From assembly GCA_014323675.1 (NCBI GenBank), contig JACONN010000005.1, forward strand, positions 558,001 to 622,000: 64,000 nucleotides of DNA, written 5' to 3'. Source of the DNA: Hormoscilla sp. GM7CHS1pb (GTDB lineage Bacteria; Cyanobacteriota; Cyanobacteriia; Cyanobacteriales; Desertifilaceae). The notes beneath the pieces are model-generated. The model saw nothing but the letters and a program-made list of their open reading frames with translations, was not told the DNA's origin and did no database searches. Made by a program: the position numbers and the translations under genes. Of the stretch, positions 17,579 to 27,010 are shown one piece after another. How positions within the stretch are numbered: position 1 is the stretch's first letter; each line of letters opens with the position of its first letter.

Positions 17579-17875
17579 TCACGCTGATTCATAACTATCT
17601 GTGTTTGCTCGTGCTACAACATACTTGGTTGTACCATCACATACTGCCGTAATCGGTCCGAAGCTACATGTGTTTTTGCATTGTCCTACTACATTCAACC
17701 CACTCAAAGCGTCATTCAACAACTCTACGAAAGATTCATCTTGCTTTTCAATCGCTTCCGGCAGTGTTGTGGTTGCAGACAGACCAAACACTTCCGGACG
17801 CTTCTTCAGTTCGTTACGGAACTCGGCATCTATTGATGCTTGGTGCATTAGCTTTTCTAAGGTTGCTGCTGACAT
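17579..17875 (-). CDS. Probable lanthipeptide precursor peptide, 98 aa
   Basis: AAGGAG lies 7 bases before the ATG. Residues 1 to about 65 form an acidic, helical leader (LEKLMHQASIDAEFRNELKK, then EAIEKQDESFVELLNDALSG) resembling Nif11/NHLP-type leaders. The C-terminal 33 residues contain all three cysteines (C67, C71, C80 by count) among many Thr/Ser: CKNTCSFGPITAVCDGTTK. That composition and the position upstream of lanM on the same strand support a lanthipeptide core with up to three thioether rings. There is no Gly-Gly cleavage site and no C39 peptidase transporter nearby, so leader removal would need another protease. Confidence 0.75.
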   Translation of the reverse strand: MSAATLEKLMHQASIDAEFRNELKKRPEVFGLSATTTLPEAIEKQDESFVELLNDALSGLNVVGQCKNTCSFGPITAVCDGTTKYVVARANTDSYESA

Positions 17876-18549
17876 TTCTTCGCTCCTTTTTTTTTATTCT
17901 ATCGATCTTAACCTTTCTGGCGTAACTTTGCTGTTACTTTTCCAATTCTAACCTTTGATTTTTCTTGTACTGTATACCCTGATACAAAATTCTTGTTTTT
18001 CTAAATATTTTACATTTCTTAATGCTGGCACTGGTTCAGCTCGTTCAATCAAACTGCTGAAACTCTTTTTGACCGGTTCTGATGCAGGACGTCAGCCCGC
18101 ATATAACCCCCTGGTGTCGTCACTCTTCCCAACAGACTGGCAATTGGAGCAATATTCCCACCAGTCACCAGCCGATTTTCACCAGCACCCACACGAGAAT
18201 GTTGAGAAAGATTCTGAAAGCCGCAATCCTCACCGTTCTCATTTCCTGTGCTGACAGAAGAGCGCTAGACATAAAATGAGTATATCTCTTACTGGGTTGT
18301 CTGAGCCCCCCTTTTTAAGGGAGTTTTGAGGGATCCGGCGACTGGGAGGGCCCATAAACGATCAACGGGTTTTGACCACACCCCATATAACCCCCTGCCC
18401 CCCCTGCCAACCAATGTTAACGTACCAGTTGTTGCTGCTGCCCTATTGGGTGGGCTCACTCCATTTTGACCGGTTCTCTGATTATCATATCATTCGTGAT
18501 ACATTCGGCAACACTCTGACAACTGTAAACTCAGAAACACGCAATTAGC
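17876..18549. other. Divergent intergenic region between precursor and exporter
   Basis: This 674-bp region separates the minus-strand precursor from the plus-strand ABC gene. It has two copies of TTTTGACCGGTTCT (18065-18079 and 18463-18477), possible operator-like repeats for divergent promoters. Open frames here lack ribosome binding sites and family resemblance, so I call no gene. Confidence 0.4.
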
Positions 18550-20517
18550 ATGAGCAAAAGCAGATTTGAAGGTCATTTTTGGCAAAAATTCCTGGCATTA
18601 GTCCAACTTTACTGGGTTCAACTACCCGATAGAAGAGGTGCTTTTATCGGAATGTTACTACTACTTATGGGATTCCTTTTGATAGTTTCTTTAACAACTG
18701 TCAGCGCAGTGAGCTTAGGCGGACATCACTACTTTCCGACGATATACGACAGCATTGCCCCGGGGTTAGCTGACTTGGCCGCCAAGACGATCGCGCCTCC
18801 AGTTATCTATCTTATAGGCTTATTTTGGTTAGCGGTAGTTGCTCTCTTTATCTACTACAACCAAGAGTTGCAAACTCATTGGCGACCGTGGTTGATGTTG
18901 GCAATACTAATATTGTTGTTGCTATCAAGCACGGGCGTGAACGTCCTGGGTAGCTATCTGGGTCGAGACTTAATTACTGCAATGGCTCTAAAAGAGGAGT
19001 CAAACTATCTGCCTCTGCTCTCATTGTATGCTGGAGCGCTGATGGCGATCGTCCCCTTGATGGTGTTGTCCAATTACATAAAAAAGAAACTTTGTCTGGG
19101 CTGGCAACAGTGTTTAACTACCAATTTCCTCAATAAATATCTTGCCAATAGAGCTTATTACGAACTCAAAGCCAACACTGATATTGATAACCCAGACCAG
19201 CGCATTTCTAAGGAGGTCGAGTCCTTTACTCAGACTATCATGGATTTTTGGGTCGCCATGATCAACCAGGTAGTTAATCTCATTGCTTTCGGAATCGTTC
19301 TCTGGTTTATTTCTAAGACCCTGGTTGTTACTTTAGCAATATATTCAGTCTTGGGTAACCTGCTCGTAATTTATTTTAGTCGCAAATTAGTGACTATAAA
19401 TGCCGAAAAACTAGAACATGAAGCTAACTTTCGCTATGGTTTAGTGCGCATCCGTGATAACGCAGAATCTATCGCCTTCTCTTATGGAGAAGAACAAGAA
19501 TTAAGTTTTCTAAAGCGGTTATTTGCTCAACTGCTCCACACTTTTAATCATCTCATAGACTGGGAGCGAAATCTCGAATTCCTGACTTTGGTGTATCAAA
19601 ATTTTCTCTTAGTCATCCCATTAATAACGGTAGGACCGTTATATTTCAGCGGTCAGGTTGAGTTAGGCGTATTCACTCAAGCTACTATGGTTTGTTCCCA
19701 ACTTTACACAGCTTTATCGGTCATTGTACGCCGGTTCGATACCCTCAGTGCGCTTGCTGCTGTGGTTAATCGCTTAGCTCCTCTCGGAAAGGCTTTAGAT
19801 CTGCCGAAGGTACTCGATGAGTCAGCTAGTACTATTAAGATAGTGGAGGACAACTGCTTTGCTTTTAAGGACATTACGCTGCAAACCCCTAACAGCAAAC
19901 AGACTTTGGTAAAAGAGTTGTCCTTATCTGTAGAGCCGGGTGAGGGGACGCTAATTATGGGAGCGAGTGGTTGTGGTAAGAGTTCTTTGTTAAGGGCGAT
20001 CGCGGGATTATGGAACACAGGTACAGGCTCCATTATACGACCAAGCTCCCAAGAAATTTTGTTTTTACCTCAACGTCCTTACATGATTCCAGCCTCTTTG
20101 CGAGAACAGTTGCTTTACCCAAACGTTGACCGAGACTGTTCTAATGAAGAACTGGAGTTATTACTGCACCGCGTTAACCTTTCCGATCTACTAGACTCAG
20201 TGAGTAGTTTGGAAGTGCAACAGGACTGGAGTAACTTTCTTTCCTTGGGAGAACAGCAACGTATAGCCTTCGCCAGACTCTTGCTCAATCAGCCGCGCTA
20301 TGCGTTTTTGGATGAAGCTACCAGTGCATTGGATATGCAAAATGAACGACATCTCTACCAGCAACTACAGCAAACCCAAACTACTTTTATTAGTGTTGGT
20401 CACAGAGAGAGTCTGCTCAGCTATCATCAGCAAGTTCTGAAAATAGCAAGTGACTCTAGTTGGCTTCTAATCCCTGCCCAAAACTTTGTTATACCATATC
20501 CATTTGATCGATCATAG
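18550..20517 (+). CDS. SbmA/BacA (YddA)-type ABC transporter, fused permease-ATPase, 655 aa
   Basis: An N-terminal membrane domain with about six helices (the ABC_membrane_2/SbmA-BacA type, with the long VESFTQTIMDFW loop) is fused to an ATPase. Walker A is GASGCGKSS at 471-479, the signature is LSLGEQQR and Walker B is YAFLDEATSALD. Family members move peptides, long-chain acyl compounds or cobalamin across the inner membrane. It has no C39 peptidase domain, unlike the usual LanT. It is divergent from the precursor/lanM genes and convergent with dtd (4-bp gap), so it is the best exporter candidate for the peptide, although it could have an unrelated substrate. Confidence 0.8.
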   Translation: MSKSRFEGHFWQKFLALVQLYWVQLPDRRGAFIGMLLLLMGFLLIVSLTTVSAVSLGGHHYFPTIYDSIAPGLADLAAKTIAPPVIYLIGLFWLAVVALFIYYNQELQTHWRPWLMLAILILLLLSSTGVNVLGSYLGRDLITAMALKEESNYLPLLSLYAGALMAIVPLMVLSNYIKKKLCLGWQQCLTTNFLNKYLANRAYYELKANTDIDNPDQRISKEVESFTQTIMDFWVAMINQVVNLIAFGIVLWFISKTLVVTLAIYSVLGNLLVIYFSRKLVTINAEKLEHEANFRYGLVRIRDNAESIAFSYGEEQELSFLKRLFAQLLHTFNHLIDWERNLEFLTLVYQNFLLVIPLITVGPLYFSGQVELGVFTQATMVCSQLYTALSVIVRRFDTLSALAAVVNRLAPLGKALDLPKVLDESASTIKIVEDNCFAFKDITLQTPNSKQTLVKELSLSVEPGEGTLIMGASGCGKSSLLRAIAGLWNTGTGSIIRPSSQEILFLPQRPYMIPASLREQLLYPNVDRDCSNEELELLLHRVNLSDLLDSVSSLEVQQDWSNFLSLGEQQRIAFARLLLNQPRYAFLDEATSALDMQNERHLYQQLQQTQTTFISVGHRESLLSYHQQVLKIASDSSWLLIPAQNFVIPYPFDRS

Positions 20518-20521
20518 TTCC

Positions 20522-20968
20522 TTAGCGTTCTAATATTAGGGTTACGGGACCGTCGTTTTCGCACGAGACTTGCATCATTGCACCAAATTCTCCCGTTTCT
20601 ACTTTTAATCCACTCTGCCGCAATAAGTCAACAAATTGTTCGTAAAGGATTTTTGCTGCTGCTGGGGCCGCTGATTTATCAAAGGAAGGACGCCGTCCTT
20701 TCCGACAGTCTCCGTAGAGGGTGAACTGACTAATTACTAGCAGTTCGCCCTCTATTTCTTGGACTGATTTATGCCAACGATTATCGGGTCTTTCTGAGTC
20801 CGGAAATATCCTTAACTCCAGGCATTTTCGCGCCATCCAGTCTAGTTCTGCTTCTGTATCCGTGCTAGCAATTCCTACTAACAGGTTTAACCCGCGCCCA
20901 ATTTTGCCGATGATTTTCCCATCGACTTCTACTTGGGATGATTTGACTCGCTGGAGCACTACTCGCAT
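20522..20968 (-). CDS. dtd: D-aminoacyl-tRNA deacylase
   Basis: Full-length (148 aa) DTD. The two active-site motifs are present: SQFTLYGD (about residues 80-87) and the C-terminal NDGPVTL, which corresponds to the N-x-G-P-V/F-T proofreading motif. It hydrolyses D-amino acids and glycine from mischarged tRNAs in the cytoplasm. It converges with the ABC transporter gene, ending 4 bases from that stop. Confidence 0.95.
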   Translation of the reverse strand: MRVVLQRVKSSQVEVDGKIIGKIGRGLNLLVGIASTDTEAELDWMARKCLELRIFPDSERPDNRWHKSVQEIEGELLVISQFTLYGDCRKGRRPSFDKSAAPAAAKILYEQFVDLLRQSGLKVETGEFGAMMQVSCENDGPVTLILER

Positions 20969-21023
20969 ATGTATTAGAGATAGTACGTTTCGCCCCGGGC
21001 AGACGAAACGCCCGCCCTATGTT

Positions 21024-22106
21024 TTAAAGATTGGTGGAAGGCAGACAGAGACATTTTTCCAGTTGTGAGAGCAACTTTTCATGCTCTAAATCTTGACCAA
21101 TTAATACTAGCTGGTTTTTGGGCTCACCCTTCCATTCCTCATCGTCGATGGAAAAGCGTTTGCCGCTGAGGTGGAAAATGTGACGCTTGGGACTTTCCTC
21201 AAACCAGAGAATTCCTTTCGCCCGGAAGATGTTAGACGGCAGTTGGTAGTCTAAGAAATCCTGAAATTTCTTAATCAAAAACGGGCGATCGCTCTGGAAT
21301 GAGACTGAGGTAAACCCATCGTTCTCTAGGTGGTGCGAGTGATGGTCGTGGTCGTGATGGTCATGATGGTGATGGTCGTGGTGATGGTCGTGGTCATGAT
21401 GGTCGTGACCGTGGTCGTGGTCGTGACTGTGCTCTGATTCAGGGTGGAAATACTTATCTGACTCAAAGAGACCGACACTGAGAATTAAGGGCAGTTGTGC
21501 TTTCGCCTGCTGGGTACGCAGAATTCTCGCGTCGTTCTTGATATCGCGAATCCTCACTTCTAACCTATCTACACCTGCTTCGTCCACCAAGTCAGTCTTA
21601 TTGAGCAAGATAATATCACCGTAGGCAATTTGACTGTAGGCCGCTTCGCTGTCGAACAAATCTAGGCTGAAGTTCTCTGAGTCTACCACCGTGACGATCG
21701 AATCCAAACGGGTCATGTCTCGCAGTTCTGTTCCCAGGAAGGTGAGTGCTACTGGTAAGGGGTCTGCTAATCCCGTTGTCTCGACTACCAGGTAGTCTAT
21801 CGCCTCTTGGCGTTCCAGAACTTTGTAGACTGCATCTATTAAGTCATCGTTGATGGTGCAGCAAATACAGCCATTATTCAGCTCCACCATGTTATCATCT
21901 GTGGTAACGATCAGCTCATTGTCGATACCGAGTTCACCAAACTCATTCACTAGCACCGCTGTCTTCAGTCCCTGCTGATTGCTGAGGATGTGGTTGAGCA
22001 GTGTTGTCTTGCCGCTACCGAGAAAACCCGTAATGATTGTAACTGGCAAGCCGTGTTTCGGGGCTGACATGGTCTGGGTAGGTTCTGAAATAACTACTGA
22101 TGTCAT
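21024..22106 (-). CDS. CobW/COG0523 GTPase with long histidine-rich metal-binding segment
   Basis: The G-domain has GFLGSGKTT as Walker A, the family metal-binding CICC motif and LNKTDLVD as the guanine-specificity loop; the C-terminal CobW_C domain ends the protein. Between the two domains is a roughly 45-residue stretch made almost only of His and Asp, a Zn2+/Ni2+/Co2+ storage or delivery segment. COG0523 GTPases act as metallochaperones, often for zinc. The likely start is ATG 22106; the frame is open 18 codons further. The partner enzyme is not visible. A nickel-requiring urease gene ends the window 41 kb away, so a urease link is only speculative. Confidence 0.85.
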   Translation of the reverse strand: MTSVVISEPTQTMSAPKHGLPVTIITGFLGSGKTTLLNHILSNQQGLKTAVLVNEFGELGIDNELIVTTDDNMVELNNGCICCTINDDLIDAVYKVLERQEAIDYLVVETTGLADPLPVALTFLGTELRDMTRLDSIVTVVDSENFSLDLFDSEAAYSQIAYGDIILLNKTDLVDEAGVDRLEVRIRDIKNDARILRTQQAKAQLPLILSVGLFESDKYFHPESEHSHDHDHGHDHHDHDHHHDHHHHDHHDHDHHSHHLENDGFTSVSFQSDRPFLIKKFQDFLDYQLPSNIFRAKGILWFEESPKRHIFHLSGKRFSIDDEEWKGEPKNQLVLIGQDLEHEKLLSQLEKCLCLPSTNL

Positions 22107-22395
22107 AGGACGACTGTCAAAAACGTCATAAAATGGCCATTTACGGTTGCAGGGTCTCAATACCTGCTAATTTACCTATTATTACTCGGATCTGAGATAT
22201 TGCACTATTAGATCTGCAGACAATGTTATTCGATCATCCCGTTTGGCGGTGCATCCAGGAAGATCCTGGGAGAGCAAGTAAAGGATGGGTAGGTCTTGTC
22301 AGCTGGGGATTCGGACTTATTCACAGCCGGTTATCGGACCCCAGAAGCGCTGACTCTAGCGCTGGTTGCGATCGGGTTTTCTGCAATTTCCCTTA

Positions 22396-22895
22396 AAGAT
22401 GAGTGTTAATCTTTCGGTGAAGTTTCCCAACCTAATCTGATTTCCCAGATTGACGATATTCTCTCTCTGACTGAACTGGATGGTTCTAGCTTAAATCTGG
22501 AGATTACGGAAAGCGCGATTATGGACAATGCTAAATCTGCTACATCTCTACTCAAAGAGATCCGTTCTCGTCGCATTCAACTGAGTATTGATGATTTCGG
22601 CACTGGCTATTCCTCTTTGAGCTATCTGCACCGCTTTCCTATTAATACTTTGAAGATCGATCGTTCTTTTGTCAATCGCATTGGTGTTAATGGTGAAAAT
22701 ATAGGCATTGTTCAGGCGATCGTCACTCTAGCTGATAATCTGGGTATGGATGTGGTGGCTGAGGGTGTGGAAACAGCCCATCAGCTAGCACAGCTGATGG
22801 GCTTTGGGATGTGAGTCAGGTCAGGGATACTTTTTCTCTAAGCCTTTGGATAGTGAATCTGCAAGTGAAATTATCGCTGCACATCCCCATTGGTG
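22396..22895 (+). pseudogene. EAL-domain c-di-GMP phosphodiesterase remnant
   Basis: The last 150 or so residues of an EAL domain are legible: VNLSVKF, a one-base slip, QPNLISQIDDI, LEITESAIM, then LSIDDFGTGYSSLSYL with the catalytic Asp pair, VVAEGVET, a second slip, and GQGYFFSKPLDS to a stop near 22893. The EAL signature itself and everything upstream are missing. One frameshift fits a missing T, the other an extra G. The 235 bp upstream (22161-22395) hold no recognisable gene. Confidence 0.8.
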
Positions 22896-22898
22896 ATT

Positions 22899-22955
22899 GA
22901 GAATCGAGAATCGAGAATTGAGAATTGAGAATCGAGAATTGAGAATTGAGAATAT
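22899..22955. repeat. Heptamer tandem repeat (GAGAATY, 8 units)
   Basis: Eight consecutive 7-bp units alternating GAGAATC and GAGAATT. Such short tandemly repeated repetitive sequences are typical of filamentous cyanobacteria. Confidence 0.9.
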
Positions 22956-22984
22956 ACTATCTAATAATTTATCCGTACCTGGAT

Positions 22985-23400
22985 TTTCCATTCACAATTT
23001 TCCATATTTCTGCTTGATTCGCTGTACCTGTTCTTGGAACTGGGCTCCCTTTTCGCATTATCCGGGTCTTCTTTTGATTGATGGTAAACCCTTCGTGGGT
23101 AATGATCGCTTCTGTGCGCCTGAGAAATGTTGCCGATCCCTTGCAGGCGATCGCCCGATGCAGAAAATGTTAGGTCGTCTGCGTAGCGGGTGTAGGTAAA
23201 GCCCAATTCTTCCGCCATCTGAGTCAGTCGTCTGTCTAGGCGACGACATAATATGTTAGTAATGGCGGGACTCGCTGGCGATCCTTGGGGGAGATGCCGT
23301 TCTGTGAGGGCGACGTGGTAGGTTTTGCCGTCTATTTCGACTTCTTCACCAATGTCCAATTCCGCAGGCTAACTATTTTTTCCAGAGATTTGCATCATTT
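22985..23400 (-). pseudogene. Reverse transcriptase fragment (retron/unclassified type)
   Basis: The minus strand encodes LPQGSPASPAITNILCRRLD and TYTRYADDLTFSASG, RT motifs 4 and 5 with the catalytic YADD, then after a frame change FLRRTEAIITHEGFTINQKK, motif 6/7. This pattern is of the retron and related unclassified bacterial RTs, not the group II intron RT at 41.1 kb. The N-terminal palm and fingers are missing upstream, and no msr/msd-like structure is evident. The gene is dead as given. Confidence 0.75.
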
Positions 23401-23684
23401 TGTCTCTTCCCAGTTAGATGGTTATCGGGACTTGAGAATTTTCTCAGGCAAAAAACGTATCAAACCTTTACTTAGTGGTGGTTTTACGTCGCGGGGTATT
23501 AAATGGCAGCAAACCCTGAGCTTGGGTTGATTGAGACCTGATCGACCCACTGTGGCTCTGTGAAATGGTTTGAGGCTCATTTTGGCCTATTTTTTTCCCA
23601 AAGTCCCGCTATGGAAAAATAGTACCAAACCGCGCCGAGCCTTGACAAGAGAAAAAATCACGCCCAGCAGTTGTTGGTTTCCCC

Positions 23685-23729
23685 TTCGTTTACTCTTGCT
23701 TCGTTTACTCTTGCTTCGTTTACTCTTGA
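23685..23729. repeat. 15-bp tandem repeat, three units
   Basis: TTCGTTTACTCTTGC occurs three times head to tail, the last unit with one change. Confidence 0.85.
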
Positions 23730-23869
23730 TAAAATGACAATAGTACAGGGAGGACAGGACTGAACACCTGAACACTTGGACGGCGATCGCACCGCCCGGC
23801 GCGATGCGATCATCCGCACCGCCCAGTTTGCAAGGTTAAGTTCACCAACTGAACTGCTAGGAGTGATTT

Positions 23870-24376
23870 ACCGATTATACGATTATCTGGGTCGATCGTC
23901 AAGGATGGATTTAAATTTTTTCCTTTGTCCTGCACTGTCCCTTCCAGCACCAGGACTCCCGCCCGATCGCTGGTGGCCGATGTCACCTCTACGGCATTCC
24001 CACTGAGAAAGCTGGTTGCCTTTTCTTCTCGTTCATTGGCAAAGCGCAACCGTTCCATGGGCAAGGTTCCCGGCTGAGTTCCCGAACTCGGTACAGTTGT
24101 TTGTTTAAGTCATATTGCCCGACCTGCCTGAGTATATGCACCTAACGCTCCTAGGACGGCGGTACGACTTAAATTCAGCTGTTGTGCCAGACTGTCTGGC
24201 TTTTCTAACCAGTTCTGCTTCAGTTCCTCAAAAACTCGCTGTTGGGTGTAGCTATCTACGTCGGCCCGGGGTGCCATTAAATCAAAATTACCGGCACCGG
24301 ACCAGTCGTTGGCTGTCCATCCTGATAAACCTAGGGTGAAGGACATGTCCCCTAAGTCGGCTACGTAGAAGGTCAT
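23870..24376 (-). pseudogene. SWIM zinc-finger protein, fragmented 5' part
   Basis: From ATG 24376 the frame reads MTFYVADLGDMSF and GLSGWTANDWSGAGNFDLM, then two small slips lead into PMERLRFANEREEKAT and VLVLEGTVQDKGK to DPDNRII. I recall this order from cyanobacterial SWIM-domain proteins, in which the C-x-C-(n)-C-x-H finger follows DNRII. Here the sequence diverges exactly there, so the finger is gone. Two indels plus truncation indicate a pseudogene. Confidence 0.6.
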
Positions 24377-24466
24377 GTTTCTGCCTCATTTTTCTCGATC
24401 CTTGCGTAGGGCGGGCGTCTCGCCTGCCCTCGCCTGCCCGGAGGTTGTCCGCTAACCGCTAACCAC

Positions 24467-24633
24467 TAATCACTAACCATATTTGGTAATGGCGCAGTGC
24501 GGACTTTTAACTTGAGTAAGCGATCGCCCCGTTTAATCTTAAACTGCAAGCTAGAACCAACGATACTGTCAGCGACCATATTCTGCACCTGTTCCACAGC
24601 AGTAATTGTTTGTCCATTTACTTGTGTAATGAG
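24467..24633 (-). pseudogene. HtrA/DegP-type protease, PDZ C-terminal remnant
   Basis: The minus strand reads VNGQTITAVEQVQNMVAD, SSLQFKIKRGDR and LKLKVRTAPLP to a stop: the last 50 or so residues of the PDZ domain of a cyanobacterial HtrA/HhoA protease. The protease domain is absent. The rest of the 24377-24762 gap is short A/C-rich simple repeats (CCACTAACCACTAACCAC). Confidence 0.65.
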
Positions 24634-24762
24634 ATGTTAGTTGTCCGATGTTAGTTGTCAGTTGTTGGTTTTCCACTAACCACTAACCACTAACCACCTT
24701 CTGATTATTATATTGTCTAACCCGGTTACAGTAGCTAGATATCATCCTGTAGACATATAGAG

Positions 24763-25827
24763 TTAAAGAACTCTATAATACTCCCGGGCGATCGCGGCTA
24801 TATCGGGAGCGCGATCGTGACCATTAACGATGAGTCGAGCATTATAAAAGTCCCTGGTGGCCCCGTGAATGTAATCATTTAACTTGTGACTGGTAAAGGT
24901 GCCATCCCGCATACCGATTACCAGGATCTTAGCTGCGATCGGGGGTTCAGCTGCTCGTTCGGGATTATTCACCAGATCGATACCCAATCTGTTAGCCCAA
25001 TCCGTATAATTGTTCCGTCCCGTGATCTGCACAAAACCGCGTCCCTTATAGCGGGGACCATCTCCCGATCTTGTATTGCCTAAATTCGATCGCCCTTCAT
25101 AGGCCCAACCGCTAGCAAATTCTATCATCCATTGTCCCAGATGAGATTCATGTTCCGCTGTCGCCAAAATATAGGCAATTTGTCCTCGATCTGTAACCCC
25201 ATTCGCATCACATTCCTGCAATATTAAGGGAATCGACTCCCGTGCATAGGAACGAGAACTCTCAGGAATCGTAGCGACAATCCTGTCCAAGTCAAAAGAA
25301 CCAACTTGCTTGTTATAGGGCCGATAAGCTTCTACATATTTGGACTCCAGAGCTGACCAAGTGTTTTCACCTACAATGCCATCAACAAATAGACCCTTAC
25401 TCTGCTGGAAACGTTTAACCGCCGACTCGATTTTTGAGTCAAATCTCCCATCTGATGGTTCATTTTGGGAAAGCATTCCCTGTTTTTTCAGCAAATCCTG
25501 AAGGGTTTTGACATAATTTTGCAATTGAGGGGAATCAATGCCATCACCGAGGCGGAGTAGAGGATATCTCTGGGGCGGTGTGGGGGATGTTCGGTTTAAG
25601 ACTGCCCATGTCTCTGGATAAACAATTCCATCCACATATAACTCGTTATACTGCTGTAAACGTTTAACCGCATCCTCAGTTCGGGTGTCAAATCGACCAT
25701 CGGATAGCACGTTAGCAGCAAGTACACCCGCTTTTTTCAATTTATCTTGCAGTTCCATGACTTGCTGTTGGTACTCCGGGTACTGTATACCATCTCCTTT
25801 ACGCAGTATCGGATTTTTGATTGCCAT
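24763..25827 (-). CDS. GH19-type muralytic enzyme with two peptidoglycan-binding domains, 354 aa
   Basis: The start ATG 25827 is preceded by GAGGAA; the frame is open 11 codons upstream. Two PG_binding_1 domains (each with the D-G-R-F-D-x-x-x-E-x-A-V-K-R-x-Q-Q motif) are followed by a lysozyme-like catalytic domain: the ATAEHESHLG helix with the catalytic Glu and the YKGRGFVQITGRNNYTDW signature shared by GH19 chitinases and endolysins. It probably cleaves peptidoglycan glycans. No signal peptide is seen, so export would need a holin-like or non-classical route, or it is an old phage endolysin. Confidence 0.85.
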   Translation of the reverse strand: MAIKNPILRKGDGIQYPEYQQQVMELQDKLKKAGVLAANVLSDGRFDTRTEDAVKRLQQYNELYVDGIVYPETWAVLNRTSPTPPQRYPLLRLGDGIDSPQLQNYVKTLQDLLKKQGMLSQNEPSDGRFDSKIESAVKRFQQSKGLFVDGIVGENTWSALESKYVEAYRPYNKQVGSFDLDRIVATIPESSRSYARESIPLILQECDANGVTDRGQIAYILATAEHESHLGQWMIEFASGWAYEGRSNLGNTRSGDGPRYKGRGFVQITGRNNYTDWANRLGIDLVNNPERAAEPPIAAKILVIGMRDGTFTSHKLNDYIHGATRDFYNARLIVNGHDRAPDIAAIAREYYRVL

Positions 25828-26120
25828 TGATGTATTCCTCTTTTTCAAGTCAAAAGTCAAAAGTTTTACTAAGCGCGTTACTTTACTTTACTTTTCAAGT
25901 CAAAAGTCACGCACCGGAGCAGGTGGTAATAATATTTTACCATCTGCATCCATTCTACTTAATGTTTTTTTTGCTAGCAGCTTGTTACTCCCTGCTGCTC
26001 AATTTGCAGGGTTTTCACAACCGCTGCAATGGACTGCTGCTGCCAGGCCAAGGCGATCGCCCCTGCTGCGATCGACGCTGGAACTCGCAGTTCGTCAATC
26101 ATCACCCGGTTAAGCACCCC

Positions 26121-26906
26121 AGGGTCAGCAGCGACAGGACCGGCGGGCCAACCTGGCTAAACAAGCAGAACTGGAACGTCACCAGCGACACCCCCCCCTC
26201 CGCTGAGGAAGTTGGCACCTGGCATGGGATAAACCCTCCCTATGTCATATTTGAGATTGAGGACGCGGATGCTACTGAAGGTGAGAACTTCAGCGAAAAT
26301 GTAAGCGATCACTTTGGCGACATCGATAACGATATTAGGAGCTACGGCGCCAGCAATTTGCCAGACGGTTTAACCATTAACACCGCTACTGGGGAGATCA
26401 GTGGTACGCCTACTACTCCGGGATTTTTTCCGGCGACGGTAACTGCGTCGGATGGGAGCGCCAAGGCAGAAGGTACATTGAATATTACGGTATCGTCTCT
26501 CATCACGGGCACTGAAAACGCCGACACCCTCACTGGAGACATGGGCAACGATACCCTCGATGGGCGAGGGGGAGACGATCTCCTCAATGGGGGAGGGGGA
26601 AACGATTCCATCGATGGGGGCGCCGGAAACGATTCCCTCGATGGGGGCAGCGGAGATGATACTCTTTCCGGAGGCGGTGGTGCGAATGTTTATGTCTTAG
26701 CCCGGCACATGGGCACGGATACCATCCTCGGCTATAACCAGACGGACCGCATCAAGTTAGAAGGAGAAAATTTTGATTATACTGATTTAGTAACTGAGTA
26801 TCAGGGCGGTTCGACTTACATTAAAGCTGCCGTCGATGGTTTTGCGAAAGTGTTGGCAATTTTGCCGGGAATTGATTTTGGACTTATTGAAGATAATTTC
26901 ATCTAA
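26121..26906 (+). CDS. RTX calcium-binding repeat protein, 5'-incomplete
   Basis: The start is uncertain: the frame is open from 25821 but homology begins near TGGPTWLNKQNWNVTSDTPP, the N-terminal module that usually precedes leucine-rich repeats in large adhesins. It is followed by a putative Ig/cadherin-like domain (LPDGLTINTATGEISGTPT) and then RTX nonapeptides (GGxGxDxLxGG, five or six units) that bind Ca2+. The C-terminal region is the usual RTX tail for type I secretion. No start codon with a ribosome binding site precedes it, so it is likely a truncated surface or secreted protein. Confidence 0.6.
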   Translation, partial: RVSSDRTGGPTWLNKQNWNVTSDTPPSAEEVGTWHGINPPYVIFEIEDADATEGENFSENVSDHFGDIDNDIRSYGASNLPDGLTINTATGEISGTPTTPGFFPATVTASDGSAKAEGTLNITVSSLITGTENADTLTGDMGNDTLDGRGGDDLLNGGGGNDSIDGGAGNDSLDGGSGDDTLSGGGGANVYVLARHMGTDTILGYNQTDRIKLEGENFDYTDLVTEYQGGSTYIKAAVDGFAKVLAILPGIDFGLIEDNFI

Positions 26907-27010
26907 CAGTCCGGATAAACCAGGAAACCGAGGGAGGATAGTAACAGGTTGGGGGGTGGGGATTGGGAGAGGTAGAGAACAAGAGTTCACTAAAGAGGAG
27001 GTTCAAAAAG

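Noticed and set aside
17955..18279. Two plus-strand ORFs (99 and 65 aa) between precursor and exporter, considered as extra precursors
   Set aside because: They overlap in different frames, have no Shine-Dalgarno and no leader-like sequence or Cys-rich core of the right type.
22899..22955. CRISPR repeats in the heptamer array
   Set aside because: Uninterrupted 7-bp tandem units without spacers; ordinary short tandem repeat.
22985..23400. Active retron or DGR
   Set aside because: The reverse transcriptase is truncated and frameshifted, with no msr/msd-like inverted region, template repeat or accessory gene.
25821..26113. Open plus-strand frames upstream of the RTX protein and a minus-strand frame with PASIAAGAIALAWQQQ
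   Set aside because: No start codon with a ribosome binding site and no recognisable family; they overlap each other, so I left them unannotated.
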